DNA of 64,000 nt from contig NZ_JJML01000003.1 in the NCBI RefSeq assembly GCF_000775285.1, positions 62,635 through 126,634 of the forward strand, in the 5' to 3' direction. Positions 56,111 to 64,000 of the stretch are shown piece by piece (positions within the stretch are counted from its first letter, which is position 1; every line of letters begins with the position of its first letter). A program made the position numbers and the translations under genes. The notes beneath the pieces were generated by a model, which had not been told where the DNA came from, did not search any database, and was given only the letters and a program-made list of their open reading frames with translations. This DNA comes from Neosynechococcus sphagnicola sy1 (lineage in GTDB: Bacteria > Cyanobacteriota > Cyanobacteriia > Neosynechococcales > Neosynechococcaceae).

Positions 56111-57727
56111 TTAGACCTCTGCGATCGCCGGAGTTGCAGCTAGCTTGAGGGTGCCACTTTTCAAAGCTGCATAGAGACGATTGAGGGCATTGATGTAGGC
56201 TTGGGCAGAGGCCACAATAATATCAGTATTGGCCGCATGGCCAGAAAAAATCCGCTCCCCATAGCGCAGACGAATGGTGACTTCTCCAATTGCGTCAATG
56301 CCTGCGGTGACGGACTGCACCGAAAATTCAATCAGTTCATTGGGCACCTGCACCAAGCGATTGACGGCTTTATAGACCGCATCCACTGGCCCAGTCCCAA
56401 TGGCTGCATCGGTCAGTTCCTGCCCCTCTGGGGTGCGGAGCGTCACCGTTGCCGTAGGACAGGTGCTGTTCCCACAGGAAACCTGAACCCGCTCCAAGCG
56501 GAATAACTCGGGAGCCTGCTGAATTTCGTCATTGACAATGGCTTCTAGATCCCAATCGGAAATTTCTTTCTTCTTATCGGCCAATTCCTTAAACCGCAGA
56601 AAGGCCTTATTTAAATCCTGCTCTGATAGCTCAAAGCCCAATTCTTTCAAGCGGGTGCGAAAGGCATTGCGTCCCGAGTGCTTCCCCAGGACAATCTGAT
56701 TATCGGTCAGCCCAATGGACTGGGCATCCATAATTTCGTAGGTCAGCTTATGCTTTAGCACCCCATCTTGGTGAATGCCCGACTCGTGGGCAAAGGCATT
56801 GGCTCCCACGATCGCCTTGTTGGGTTGTACCAGTAACCCGGTTAGGTTAGAAACCAGGCGAGAGGTCTTATAAATCTGGCGAGTATCAATCCGGGTGAGG
56901 GGGGCTTCGGAGTCTACGGGCCGCCCCAAAAATGGATTATAGTACTGCCGTCTCACGTGGAGCGCCATCACCAATTCTTCTAAGGCCGCGTTCCCAGCCC
57001 GCTCTCCAATCCCATTAATGGTGCATTCCAGTTGCCTTGCCCCGTACTTAACGGCCTCCAGGAAGTTGGCAACGGCCAACCCTAAATCATTGTGACCATG
57101 CACCGAAATCACCGCCTGATCCACATTGGGGACATGTTCAGCAATGCCCCGAATCAAAGCTCCAAATTCTGCGGGGGTAGTGTAGCCCACCGTATCGGGA
57201 ATATTAATCGTGGTGGCTCCAGCCGCGATCGCCCGTTCTAACACCTGATAGAGAAATTCTGGATCGGAGCGCCCGGCATCTTCGGGGGAGAATTCCACAT
57301 CGTCGATTAACGATTTGGCGTAGGCCACCATGTCTCCTGCGATCGCCAGTACTTCCTCCCTAGTTTTCTTCAGTTTGTACTGGAGATGAATATCGGAAGT
57401 GGCAATAAAGGTATGAATACGTCCATGCGCTGCTGGCTTGAGAGCCTCTGCTGCAGCTTGAATATCCGGACGGGTTGATCGAGCCAATCCACAAATAATT
57501 GGCCCCTCTTCGGTGCCCACGATCTGGGCAATTCGACTAACTGCCTCAAAATCTCCAGGACTAGCGAAGGGAAAGCCAGCCTCAATCACATCTACCCCTA
57601 AGCGTGCCAGTTGTCGGGCAATTACCAGCTTTTCATCCACATTCAGGGTGGCACCGGGGCACTGTTCCCCATCGCGGAGTGTGGTGTCAAAAATGATAAT
57701 TCGGTCTTTCTGGGGTTGCGTTTTCAT
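56111..57727 (-). CDS. leuA: 2-isopropylmalate synthase
   Basis: The 538-residue enzyme has [19 protein letters not shown], the metal site [37 protein letters not shown] and a C-terminal leucine-binding regulatory domain (about 390-520). It makes the first committed step of leucine synthesis. The presence of the full regulatory domain separates it from nifV. ATG 57727 is the family start. Confidence 0.96.
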   Translation of the reverse strand: MKTQPQKDRIIIFDTTLRDGEQCPGATLNVDEKLVIARQLARLGVDVIEAGFPFASPGDFEAVSRIAQIVGTEEGPIICGLARSTRPDIQAAAEALKPAAHGRIHTFIATSDIHLQYKLKKTREEVLAIAGDMVAYAKSLIDDVEFSPEDAGRSDPEFLYQVLERAIAAGATTINIPDTVGYTTPAEFGALIRGIAEHVPNVDQAVISVHGHNDLGLAVANFLEAVKYGARQLECTINGIGERAGNAALEELVMALHVRRQYYNPFLGRPVDSEAPLTRIDTRQIYKTSRLVSNLTGLLVQPNKAIVGANAFAHESGIHQDGVLKHKLTYEIMDAQSIGLTDNQIVLGKHSGRNAFRTRLKELGFELSEQDLNKAFLRFKELADKKKEISDWDLEAIVNDEIQQAPELFRLERVQVSCGNSTCPTATVTLRTPEGQELTDAAIGTGPVDAVYKAVNRLVQVPNELIEFSVQSVTAGIDAIGEVTIRLRYGERIFSGHAANTDIIVASAQAYINALNRLYAALKSGTLKLAATPAIAEV

Positions 57728-57994
57728 GGGGTTGTAGAGCGGCAATACGAAAAGACAGGAATGGAAATTGATCGATTGATCGGATAGTTTGATATTAGCC
57801 TACTGCTTCTAGAACAGTCTTAACATCCTTCCTGAAAGCTGGTCTTCCTCCAAACACAGCTGAAACAAATCTTGGTTGCTGCACTCCTCAAAAGTGATTA
57901 AAGCTAACGGTTTCCCTAGCTGGATTCCCCCCAACGGAGGCGCTGAGAAGTTTATCGATGAAGTGCTGTAGGCGATGAAGCCAACGCTGGCGAG

Positions 57995-59147
57995 TTAAGC
58001 GACTTGGGGTTGGCAGAGCTGGGCCTCAAGCGCCTGTTCCTGCTGCTGCATTGACTGAATTGCCTGGGTAATAATCCTGCGCGGGTCAAGACCCTGCTGA
58101 TATTGCTGTAGCCAATGCTGGGCCATATTGCCGTCTCGAAGAAGTTTTTTTCACGGGAGACAGAAAGCAGCTAAACCCATGCTGTTGAGCCAAGGGCCAA
58201 CACTCTTGATACAGTTGGGCAATCCAATCTCGAGCCAAAATCGGACGCCCATCTTGCCAATGGTGCAGTTCAGCATCTAGGCTCTGGCGCGCAACCGCAG
58301 CTTCATTGGCTTGGGTGATGTCGAGTAGATCCTCACCACGGGTGGCTGTTGGCAGGCTACTGGCAGTCAGGGGATCTAATAGGGGGTCCTGGAGCAGCAT
58401 CCACAGCCGTGCTTCTAGCAACGCCGTCACTGCGAGTAGCGCTAGGGGATCAACCATCAAATCACAAATCCGCAACTCTAACCGATTCAAGTTGTAGGGA
58501 CGGCGATCGCCATTGGGACGTACCGACGACCACAGATGTCGGACATTCTGCATGGTGCCGGCAGCCAGCTGTTCATGGGTCCACTGGATAAAGTGGGCAT
58601 GACTTTCAAATAACGGGACATGGGTTGGCGTGGCTGGGAATAACCCCCAACGGGTGGAGTGGTATCCCGTCACAGCCCCATCCAGAAATGGAGAGGATGC
58701 GCTCAGCGCCAGATAAAGGGGAGCCTCCACCCGCACCAGCCGACAGGCTCGCATCAGCACATCGGGATCACTGATGCCAATGTTAATGTGAATGCTGGCG
58801 GTTACCACTCGGGTGCCATAGGTTTGCTCAATGTAGGTGTGGTAGGCATTCCCTGGATCGGAGCGGTGGAATTTGTGGCTGTCTCCTAAGGAGAGGGTAC
58901 TCCCCGGCAGAATCGTGAAGTCGCCAAGGCGATGCAGATACTTTCTCAACCGTCGGCGGGGGCTGACCAAGGCACAGAGCAGCCGTTCATAGTTACAGAG
59001 AGGGGCGGTTGTATACTCTACATTGCGGCTGTCGGGTTCCCGCACAAATCCATCGAGTGCGGCAACAATCTGATCGGACAGACCCACGATGTCACCCTGG
59101 GGCGTCCCCGTGTACATCTCAACTTCAAAGCCTTTTGATAGCTGCAC
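57995..59147 (-). pseudogene. gshA: Glutamate-cysteine ligase (cyanobacterial GshA), frameshifted near its 3' end
   Basis: The frame from 59147 encodes cyanobacterial-type glutamate-cysteine ligase (KGFEVEMYTGTPQGDIVGLSDQIV; EPDSRNVEYTTAP; TASIHINIGISDP; RPYNLNRLELRICD). It loses the family sequence after SCFLSPVKK and stops at 58086. Taking one base from the T7 run at 58144-58150 continues the protein as LLRDGNMAQHWLQQYQQGLDPRRIITQ and on to a stop at 57995, giving the usual length of about 383 residues. As a glutathione-synthesis gene it is unlikely to be truly broken. Confidence 0.85.
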
Positions 59148-59212
59148 GGTTTATCCTCAATTAGGTTGAGCGTTTTTCTCTTGAGTATCAGGGTGCTTGA
59201 CCCCCATTCCCT

Positions 59213-59244
59213 AAAAAAACACCCAGTAGGATGCCTCTGGGTGT
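59213..59244 (-). terminator. Rho-independent terminator downstream of glmM
   Basis: On the minus strand ACACCCAG...CTGGGTGT forms an 8-bp stem with a 10-nt loop, followed directly by seven T residues. It lies 230 bp after the glmM stop and just before gshA. Confidence 0.85.
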
Positions 59245-59473
59245 AGATTGTCGCAATTACCATTTCAGACTAAACATTGTCCTGACGAGCTGTCTCCTGT
59301 AAGTTATGGGTTGCCTCTCGAAACCTGGCGATGATTGCAATTTCAATGGCTTCAAGGACTGCAGGAAATGCCCCCTAGGTCTCGCCCCGATAGGTTAGTT
59401 GTATGATGTCGGTTGCGGATAATTTCTACTATCCTCTGAGATCGCAGTTCCACACTTCCCCCAGTTGGGTGAT

Positions 59474-60899
59474 CTAGGCTAAGTGATGCTCGACGGCTGC
59501 AACCAGGGTATCTGTCCAGTGGTGGGCTAATTCTGCATTCACGGCTTCCACCATCACCCGGATTAAGGGTTCGGTGCCAGAGGCGCGCACCAGAATCCGT
59601 CCTTGGTCACCTAGGGCAGCTTCCGCGTGGGCAATGAGGGTCTGCAATGGGTCGCAGTTCTGCCAGTTGATGCGGCGATCACGATCCTCTACCCGGACAT
59701 TTTTCAGGAGTTGGGGATAGGTTTGAAAGCTCTGGTCGATCAAGGTTGAGAGGCAGTCTCCGGACTGGCGCACCAGAGCGGCCAAGTGTAAAGCTGTTAA
59801 CAGGCCATCGCCGCTGACGGCGTAGTGGCGGCAAAGGACATGTCCGGACTGTTCTCCCCCCAACATGGCTCCTTGCTGAACCATGGCTGCATGGACGTAC
59901 TGATCCCCCACCGCCGTGCGCACCAGTTTTCCGCCCTGCTGTTCCCAGGCTTTCTCAAACCCCAGATTTGCCATCACAGTTGAGACAATGGTGTTTCCTG
60001 GCAATTGTTGCTTCTGGCGCAGGGCTTGTCCCCAGAGATAGAGAATATAATCTCCATCGACAACGCGACCCTTGGCATCCACCGCCAGCACCCGGTCGGC
60101 ATCGCCATCAAAGGCAAAGCCAAGATTGGCATTGTAGTGAGCCACCGCAGCCTGTAAGGGACCCAGGTGGGTAGAGCCACACTGAACATTGATGCGATCT
60201 CCATCCGGGGGTGTCATGGAGACAGATCACCTCGGCTCCCGTGGCTTGAAACACTTCTGGAGCCAGCCGGGTAGCTGCCCCCCAAGCCAGATCGAGCACC
60301 ACGCGCATCCCTTGAAGACTGACTTCGGAGACAATCGACTGGTGGAGCGACGCACCATAGGTTTCAACCATCTGGGGGCGGTGGCAATATTTTCCCCAAT
60401 GAAAAGTTGGCGTGCCACTTAGACCGTTGCCCCGGAGAGCCGCCTCAATTTGTTGCTGTAACTGCACAGACAGCTTGGTACCATCCGCGCCAAAAATCTT
60501 GATGCCGTTATCTTCGGGAGGGTTGTGGCTGGCTGAGATCATCACCCCACCCAGGGCATGGGAAGCACTGGTCAGGTAGGCTACTCCTGGGGTGGGGCAC
60601 AGTCCCAAGTTCCAAACTTCTAACCCCGCGGCGGTCAATCCTGCTGCGATCGCCATGGCGAGCATATCGCTAGAAGTGCGGGAGTCTTGCCCAACAATCA
60701 CCGGGCCAAGGGAATCTCCGGCATCCCCCCGCAACACCTGTCCTGCCCAGTACCCCACCTGTAGGGCCAAGGGGGCACCCAGGAGTTCACCCACCCGTCC
60801 CCGAATACCATCGGTACCAAACAGCGGCGTTGTTGGAAGAGGAACATAACCGCCTAAACAACTATAGGTCTGGGAGCCAGATACCGGGGACTGAACCAT
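59474..60899 (-). pseudogene. glmM: Phosphoglucosamine mutase GlmM, interrupted by a one-base frameshift
   Basis: The first frame (from ATG 60899) encodes the GlmM N-terminal half with [13 protein letters not shown] and the catalytic Ser in [15 protein letters not shown], and leaves the family after EVICLHDTP. The second resumes at [21 protein letters not shown] with the metal loop FDGDADRVL and ends with [15 protein letters not shown]. Removing one G from the G5 run at 60207-60211 joins them into a normal 474-residue enzyme. GlmM makes glucosamine-1-phosphate for cell wall and is essential, so a sequencing indel is likely. Confidence 0.88.
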
Positions 60900-61009
60900 G
60901 ATGTTGTACACTCCACACAAACACACTCACATTGTGGAGAATAACATTTTCTTCCTCAGGTTCCCGCGATCTCCAATGGGTTGGATTTCTGCCCAGTCCT
61001 CTGCTGCCC

Positions 61010-61309
61010 TCAGATCAAGCCTTGTAATAGCAGTTCCATCTCCTCCCAGATCAGTCCCTGTTGCAGATAGCGGGGAGCTTGGGGATCATAGGGACTCTGC
61101 AATCGGTCAATTTTGAGAATTTCAGCCTCCAGGGGCAGGACAGGGACATCAGGGTCAAAGGCCGTCGGGCGAGTTAAGGAACTGGAATAGCCCCGGAAGA
61201 TCACCACTTGATCCAGGTTCCCCCTCACTGAGAGGGATACCAACAACACTTCCTCAGGGTTCTGAGTGGTGTAGTGTTCGAGACGTTTTCCGATGGAGGG
61301 TAACATCAA
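61010..61309 (-). CDS. Small conserved cyanobacterial protein (DUF7734-like)
   Basis: The 99-residue protein reads LEHYTTQNPEEVLLVSLSVRGNLDQVVIFRGYSSSLTRPTAFDPDVPVLPLEAEILKIDRLQSPYDP, a pattern I associate with a small cyanobacterial/plastid family of unknown function. It overlaps the DUF2358 gene by 4 bp, so both are probably cotranscribed. Confidence 0.65.
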   Translation of the reverse strand: MMLPSIGKRLEHYTTQNPEEVLLVSLSVRGNLDQVVIFRGYSSSLTRPTAFDPDVPVLPLEAEILKIDRLQSPYDPQAPRYLQQGLIWEEMELLLQGLI

Positions 61310-61701
61310 TTGTGCTCAGGGATCGATGCCCGAAAATGTTGCTGTAAAACGTGCAGTCGGGTGCAATGCCAGTAGTCAATATGGGAGCTGATCAGACCGT
61401 CTGGATTCAAGAGCAATTCACTCCAACCCGCGATCGCAATTCGAGGAGCCCAGGGTAAGGGCGCAGTCCAACTCAAGGTCCAATGGGTTTCAATGCGCTG
61501 ATCCGTGTGTTGAATGTCATGGAGTTCCAACCGGGGATGGGTAAACCAGGTCTGGATTAAACCAATCATTTGTCGATAGCGATCCACACCCCGGAAACGG
61601 TTAAGGGGGTCTTGAAAGTAGACATCCGGAGCATACAGACTATAGGTCTGATCCGCTGGGAAGCGCTGATAGTCCTCGCGTAAACATTGCAAAATGTCCA
61701 T
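61306..61701 (-). CDS. DUF2358 family protein (SnoaL/NTF2-like fold)
   Basis: The 131-residue protein reads CLREDYQRFPADQTYSLYAPDVYFQDPLNRFRGVDRYRQMIGLIQTWF and WTLSWTAPLPWAPRIAIAGWSELLLNPDGLISSHIDYW, the DUF2358 pattern shared by cyanobacteria and plants. Its function is unknown. It is 12 bp after the DUF3177 gene and coupled to the next gene. Confidence 0.78.
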   Translation of the reverse strand: MDILQCLREDYQRFPADQTYSLYAPDVYFQDPLNRFRGVDRYRQMIGLIQTWFTHPRLELHDIQHTDQRIETHWTLSWTAPLPWAPRIAIAGWSELLLNPDGLISSHIDYWHCTRLHVLQQHFRASIPEHN

Positions 61702-61713
61702 GGTGGCTGACGC

Positions 61714-62316
61714 TCAATATATCGTTGCTGAACGTCCCTGCTTGCCCAGGCGGTAAAGAACGAAATGACCCAAATACAAAACATAGATTACCAGTCCGAC
61801 AATCCCTAAGAACCCTAGGAATTGTGGGGTGGTTTTGGCATGGAACAACGCCTTAAACCCCCAGGGGGCTTCCAGCCAAACGCGACAAAAGGGGCGATCG
61901 AGCAAGCTGGTTTGTGAGGTTACGGCACAGGACAAAAAGGGAACCTGGGCGATCGCACCCAGGGCAAAATAAACGGTCATTGCCCAGCGCCAAGCCAGGA
62001 GGGTGAATTTCAGCGGACTCTTGGGTTGTTCGCGAATTTCTTCGTTCAGATCAGCCCAGAACCATAACCCCAGCGGAATTAAGATTTGCGCCAATAAGGC
62101 TGAGATAAAGCTAATGGGTAGGGCAGCAATCATTAAGTACAGTGTAATTACCAGCAAACTAGCAACCCGCCAGTAGATCACCAGCAATTTTTGAATGGCT
62201 TCAGCCTTGCGAACAAACGCCCAGACTAACAGCACCAGAGGAACCGTCACCGTAAACAAAACGGCGAGACGATAGTCAGTCCAGACCAGCGATCGCAACC
62301 AAAGCTCACTTTGCAT
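61714..62316 (-). CDS. DUF3177 family membrane protein
   Basis: The 200-residue protein has about five hydrophobic helices (LAVLFTVTVPLVLLVWAFV; VASLLVITLYLMIAALPISFI; ALLAQILIPLGLWFWADL; AMTVYFALGAIAQVPFLSC; LGFLGIVGLVIYVLYLGHFVLY), the pattern of the cyanobacterial DUF3177 family. Its function is unknown. It is the first gene of a three-gene minus-strand group. Confidence 0.78.
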   Translation of the reverse strand: MQSELWLRSLVWTDYRLAVLFTVTVPLVLLVWAFVRKAEAIQKLLVIYWRVASLLVITLYLMIAALPISFISALLAQILIPLGLWFWADLNEEIREQPKSPLKFTLLAWRWAMTVYFALGAIAQVPFLSCAVTSQTSLLDRPFCRVWLEAPWGFKALFHAKTTPQFLGFLGIVGLVIYVLYLGHFVLYRLGKQGRSATIY

Positions 62317-62540
62317 AAATCAGAGAAGAGAAAAAGAATAGGGCGGGGAATTTCAGATCTGAGGGCAGCCAGCTGCATCCAGCCATTACCTGAAGTCATT
62401 ATATATAGTGCCGGTCAGGCAGCTTAGAACCAGACAGTTAAACGCCGATGCTGGAAGCCTGCCTGACACACCATCACCCCAGAGCTTTGGGCGATGGCGA
62501 TCAATTACGGGGGCAGGCTGCCCTAGGACTGGTCTCAACC

Positions 62541-62583
62541 AAAAAAAGCAACCTCGATCTCCTAGGTTCGGAATCTGGGTTGC
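62541..62583 (-). terminator. Intrinsic terminator downstream of cp12
   Basis: On the minus strand GCAACC (62583-62578) and GGTTGC (62553-62548) pair around a long loop, followed by seven T residues (62547-62541). It lies 56 bp after the cp12 stop. Confidence 0.65.
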
Positions 62584-62638
62584 TTACAAAATCCTAGGTG
62601 GTAGTTGAACTGAGGCCAGATACACCAGAGACCACTTC

Positions 62639-62860
62639 TTAGTCTTCGTACAGCCGACACTCCGCTGCGTCGGGGTTGTCATCACAATATTGTTCCAGAG
62701 AATTTTTGGGTTTGACTTGACGCTGGTGAGACGCCTCGGCCTGGAGTTCCTCAACCGCATCCCACGCTGCCGCACACTCAGCAGAGGTACCGCCACTCAC
62801 GTCACAGACCGCACGGGCTTCGGTCAGCTCTTGTTCGATTTGTTCTTGGATATTGCTCAT
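62639..62860 (-). CDS. cp12: CP12, Calvin-cycle regulatory protein
   Basis: The 73-residue protein has both Cys pairs (ARAVCDVSGGTSAECAAAWD and QYCDDNPDAAECRLYED) and the AWD-VEEL core. CP12 reversibly ties GAPDH and phosphoribulokinase into an inactive complex when its disulfides form in the dark. ATG 62860 starts the conserved protein. The longer open frame to 62962 is unlikely. It is followed by a terminator. Confidence 0.93.
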   Translation of the reverse strand: MSNIQEQIEQELTEARAVCDVSGGTSAECAAAWDAVEELQAEASHQRQVKPKNSLEQYCDDNPDAAECRLYED

Positions 62861-63195
62861 GGATTTTTTAGTTATCTCAGTTGCTGTTATTGAGTAAAGG
62901 AGATGTTCTCGAAGGCTCTGGCAATTGCTGGGTGGCATCAAGATATAACCAATCGCAGCCATGAACCAGTCATCTGGGTGGGACTCTCTAACTAATAGTA
63001 GTCATACACGAGACTGCACCCTTGCATCTGTACTGTGCGTTATCTTTTAAGGTTCCATCACCCATATCCAGGCCAGAGGCCGCCGAGAAAACCTGATGGT
63101 TGAACTTTACATAACTATATACTAGCAATTGATCCGGGGGTTACGGTAAAGCAGGTAAACTGAGCTGTAGAAGGCTGAACTCTAGAATCCTCAAG

Positions 63196-63714
63196 ATGTC
63201 TATGTTTCACAAAATTCTGGTGGCCCTAGATCACTCCGCAGCGTCCCAGCGGGTCTTTAATGAAGCCCTGCAACTGGCGAAACTGCTGGAATCCCATCTC
63301 TTATTACTACATATCCACTCCTCGGAAGAATACGGTTACCCGATGATGTGGGTGACCCCCAGTATTGGCAGTTCCTACCCTGGGGTCTACGACCAGCTTG
63401 TGGATAGCTACCTGAAGCTGCGGGAAACGTTTGAGCAGCAAGGTCTGGAACTTCTGAAATCTCAAGCAGCAGTCGCGATCGCCGCTGGCATCACCACCGA
63501 GTTCTCCCAAAATACCGGGGAACCCGGCCCTCGCATCTGTGATCTGGCTAAGAATTGGGAGGCTGATTTAGTAATTGTGGGTCGCCGGCAACAACATGCC
63601 CTGAGTGAGTGGTTCTTTGGCAGTGTGAGCAACCACGTCTTGCACCATGCCCCCTGCTCGGTACTGGCGATTCAGGGACAAACTGAGCCGCAGGAGACTG
63701 TTGCACAATCTTGA
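63196..63714 (+). CDS. Universal stress protein (UspA family)
   Basis: The 172-residue protein has the Usp fold: MFHKILVALDHSAASQRVFNEALQLAK, ICDLAKNWEADLVIVGRR and the ATP-loop-like GRRQQHALSEWFFGSVSNHVLHHAPCSVLAIQ. It likely binds ATP. Its specific role is unknown. It is a single gene with about 330 bp of non-coding sequence upstream. Confidence 0.88.
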   Translation: MSMFHKILVALDHSAASQRVFNEALQLAKLLESHLLLLHIHSSEEYGYPMMWVTPSIGSSYPGVYDQLVDSYLKLRETFEQQGLELLKSQAAVAIAAGITTEFSQNTGEPGPRICDLAKNWEADLVIVGRRQQHALSEWFFGSVSNHVLHHAPCSVLAIQGQTEPQETVAQS

Positions 63715-63798
63715 TCTCAATGCCAGGGAAGAGCCACGTCATCTTAGTGATTAGCGACCTCAGCCTCTACCCTCTTCGGCAAGTCTGGTTTTTGTCCC

Positions 63799-63987
63799 CT
63801 AAAATTTAACCACCAAAGCAATGACGGCAGCAAAAGCACCAAGTGTTGCCAAGCCAATCCCAGCCATCTTCAGCTCATGAAGTTGGATGGCTCGTTGGGT
63901 CATCCGTTCGATGTTGTCGCGAAAGTCCTCAACAATGTCAAGTTGAGTGTCAGACAGCTCTTTAGAGGTGTGGATGGGTTGCAACAT
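63799..63987 (-). CDS. Small single-helix membrane protein
   Basis: The 62-residue protein has a charged N-terminal half (MLQPIHTSKELSDTQLDIVEDFRDNIERMTQRAIQLHELK) and a C-terminal hydrophobic helix (MAGIGLATLGAFAAVIALVVKF). It is probably tail-anchored. I recognise no family, and it could be spurious, but its composition is protein-like. Confidence 0.5.
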   Translation of the reverse strand: MLQPIHTSKELSDTQLDIVEDFRDNIERMTQRAIQLHELKMAGIGLATLGAFAAVIALVVKF

Positions 63988-64000
63988 GTGACAGGGTATT

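Overview
The window is cyanobacterial chromosome. The HIP1 octamer (gcgatcgc) recurs throughout. The gene set includes a pix-type phototaxis operon, CP12, cyanobacterial-type gshA, and DUF2949/DUF3177/DUF2358 proteins. A contiguous Mo-nitrogenase cluster with cnfR-like regulators, fdxN, fdxH, hesAB, nifP and mod genes, and with no excision element in nifD or fdxN, fits a filamentous non-heterocystous diazotroph of the Leptolyngbya/Oscillatoriales kind. The genus is inference.

Layout. 1-6.1 kb: a minus-strand chemotaxis-like operon (PatA-like regulator, CheY, CheW, GAF-containing MCP, start of a further gene). 6.1-10.2 kb: a long AT-rich gene-free stretch, then a holin-like protein and a three-module lysozyme. 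10.2-15.6 kb: two CnfR/PatB-like regulators (FdxN-like 2[4Fe-4S] domain plus C-terminal HTH) flanking a ParB-like gene. 16.2-21.3 kb: an RND efflux pair whose pump gene is frameshifted. 21.4-27.8 kb: an IS30 remnant, small nif-associated genes, a cupin, modA-modB-modC, an ArsC-like nitrogenase-associated protein and mop. 27.9-45.7 kb: a long minus-strand run whose transcription order is nifB fdxN nifS nifU nifH nifD nifK orf nifE nifN nifX DUF269 Rop-like nifW hesA hesB fdxH feoA nafY-like orf fdxB methyltransferase. 46.8-51.6 kb: a divergent plus-strand run of nifP, orf, dps-like, DUF2949, nifV, nifZ, nifT and a 2Fe-2S protein. 52.1-64 kb: ordinary chromosome (GST, glgB, leuA, gshA, glmM, CP12, usp).

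The most striking signal is a long, rigid promoter architecture present five times: before the ParB-like gene, before the unknown gene at 21739, before the minus-strand unknown gene at 27278, and before nifB and nifP. Each has two or three AATACYNGTCCCC-like boxes exactly 22 bp apart, then 62-64 bp to TTGAGTAC. In four of the five a further 64-65 bp leads to an extended -10 (TGnTATAAg/c). It links otherwise unknown genes and the ParB-like gene to nitrogen fixation. CnfR is the obvious candidate activator.

Five genes (RND pump, modBC, nifX, gshA, glmM) are broken at homopolymer runs. Two of them are housekeeping genes, so these look more like sequence-quality artefacts than real decay. Each is annotated with its reconstructed extent.
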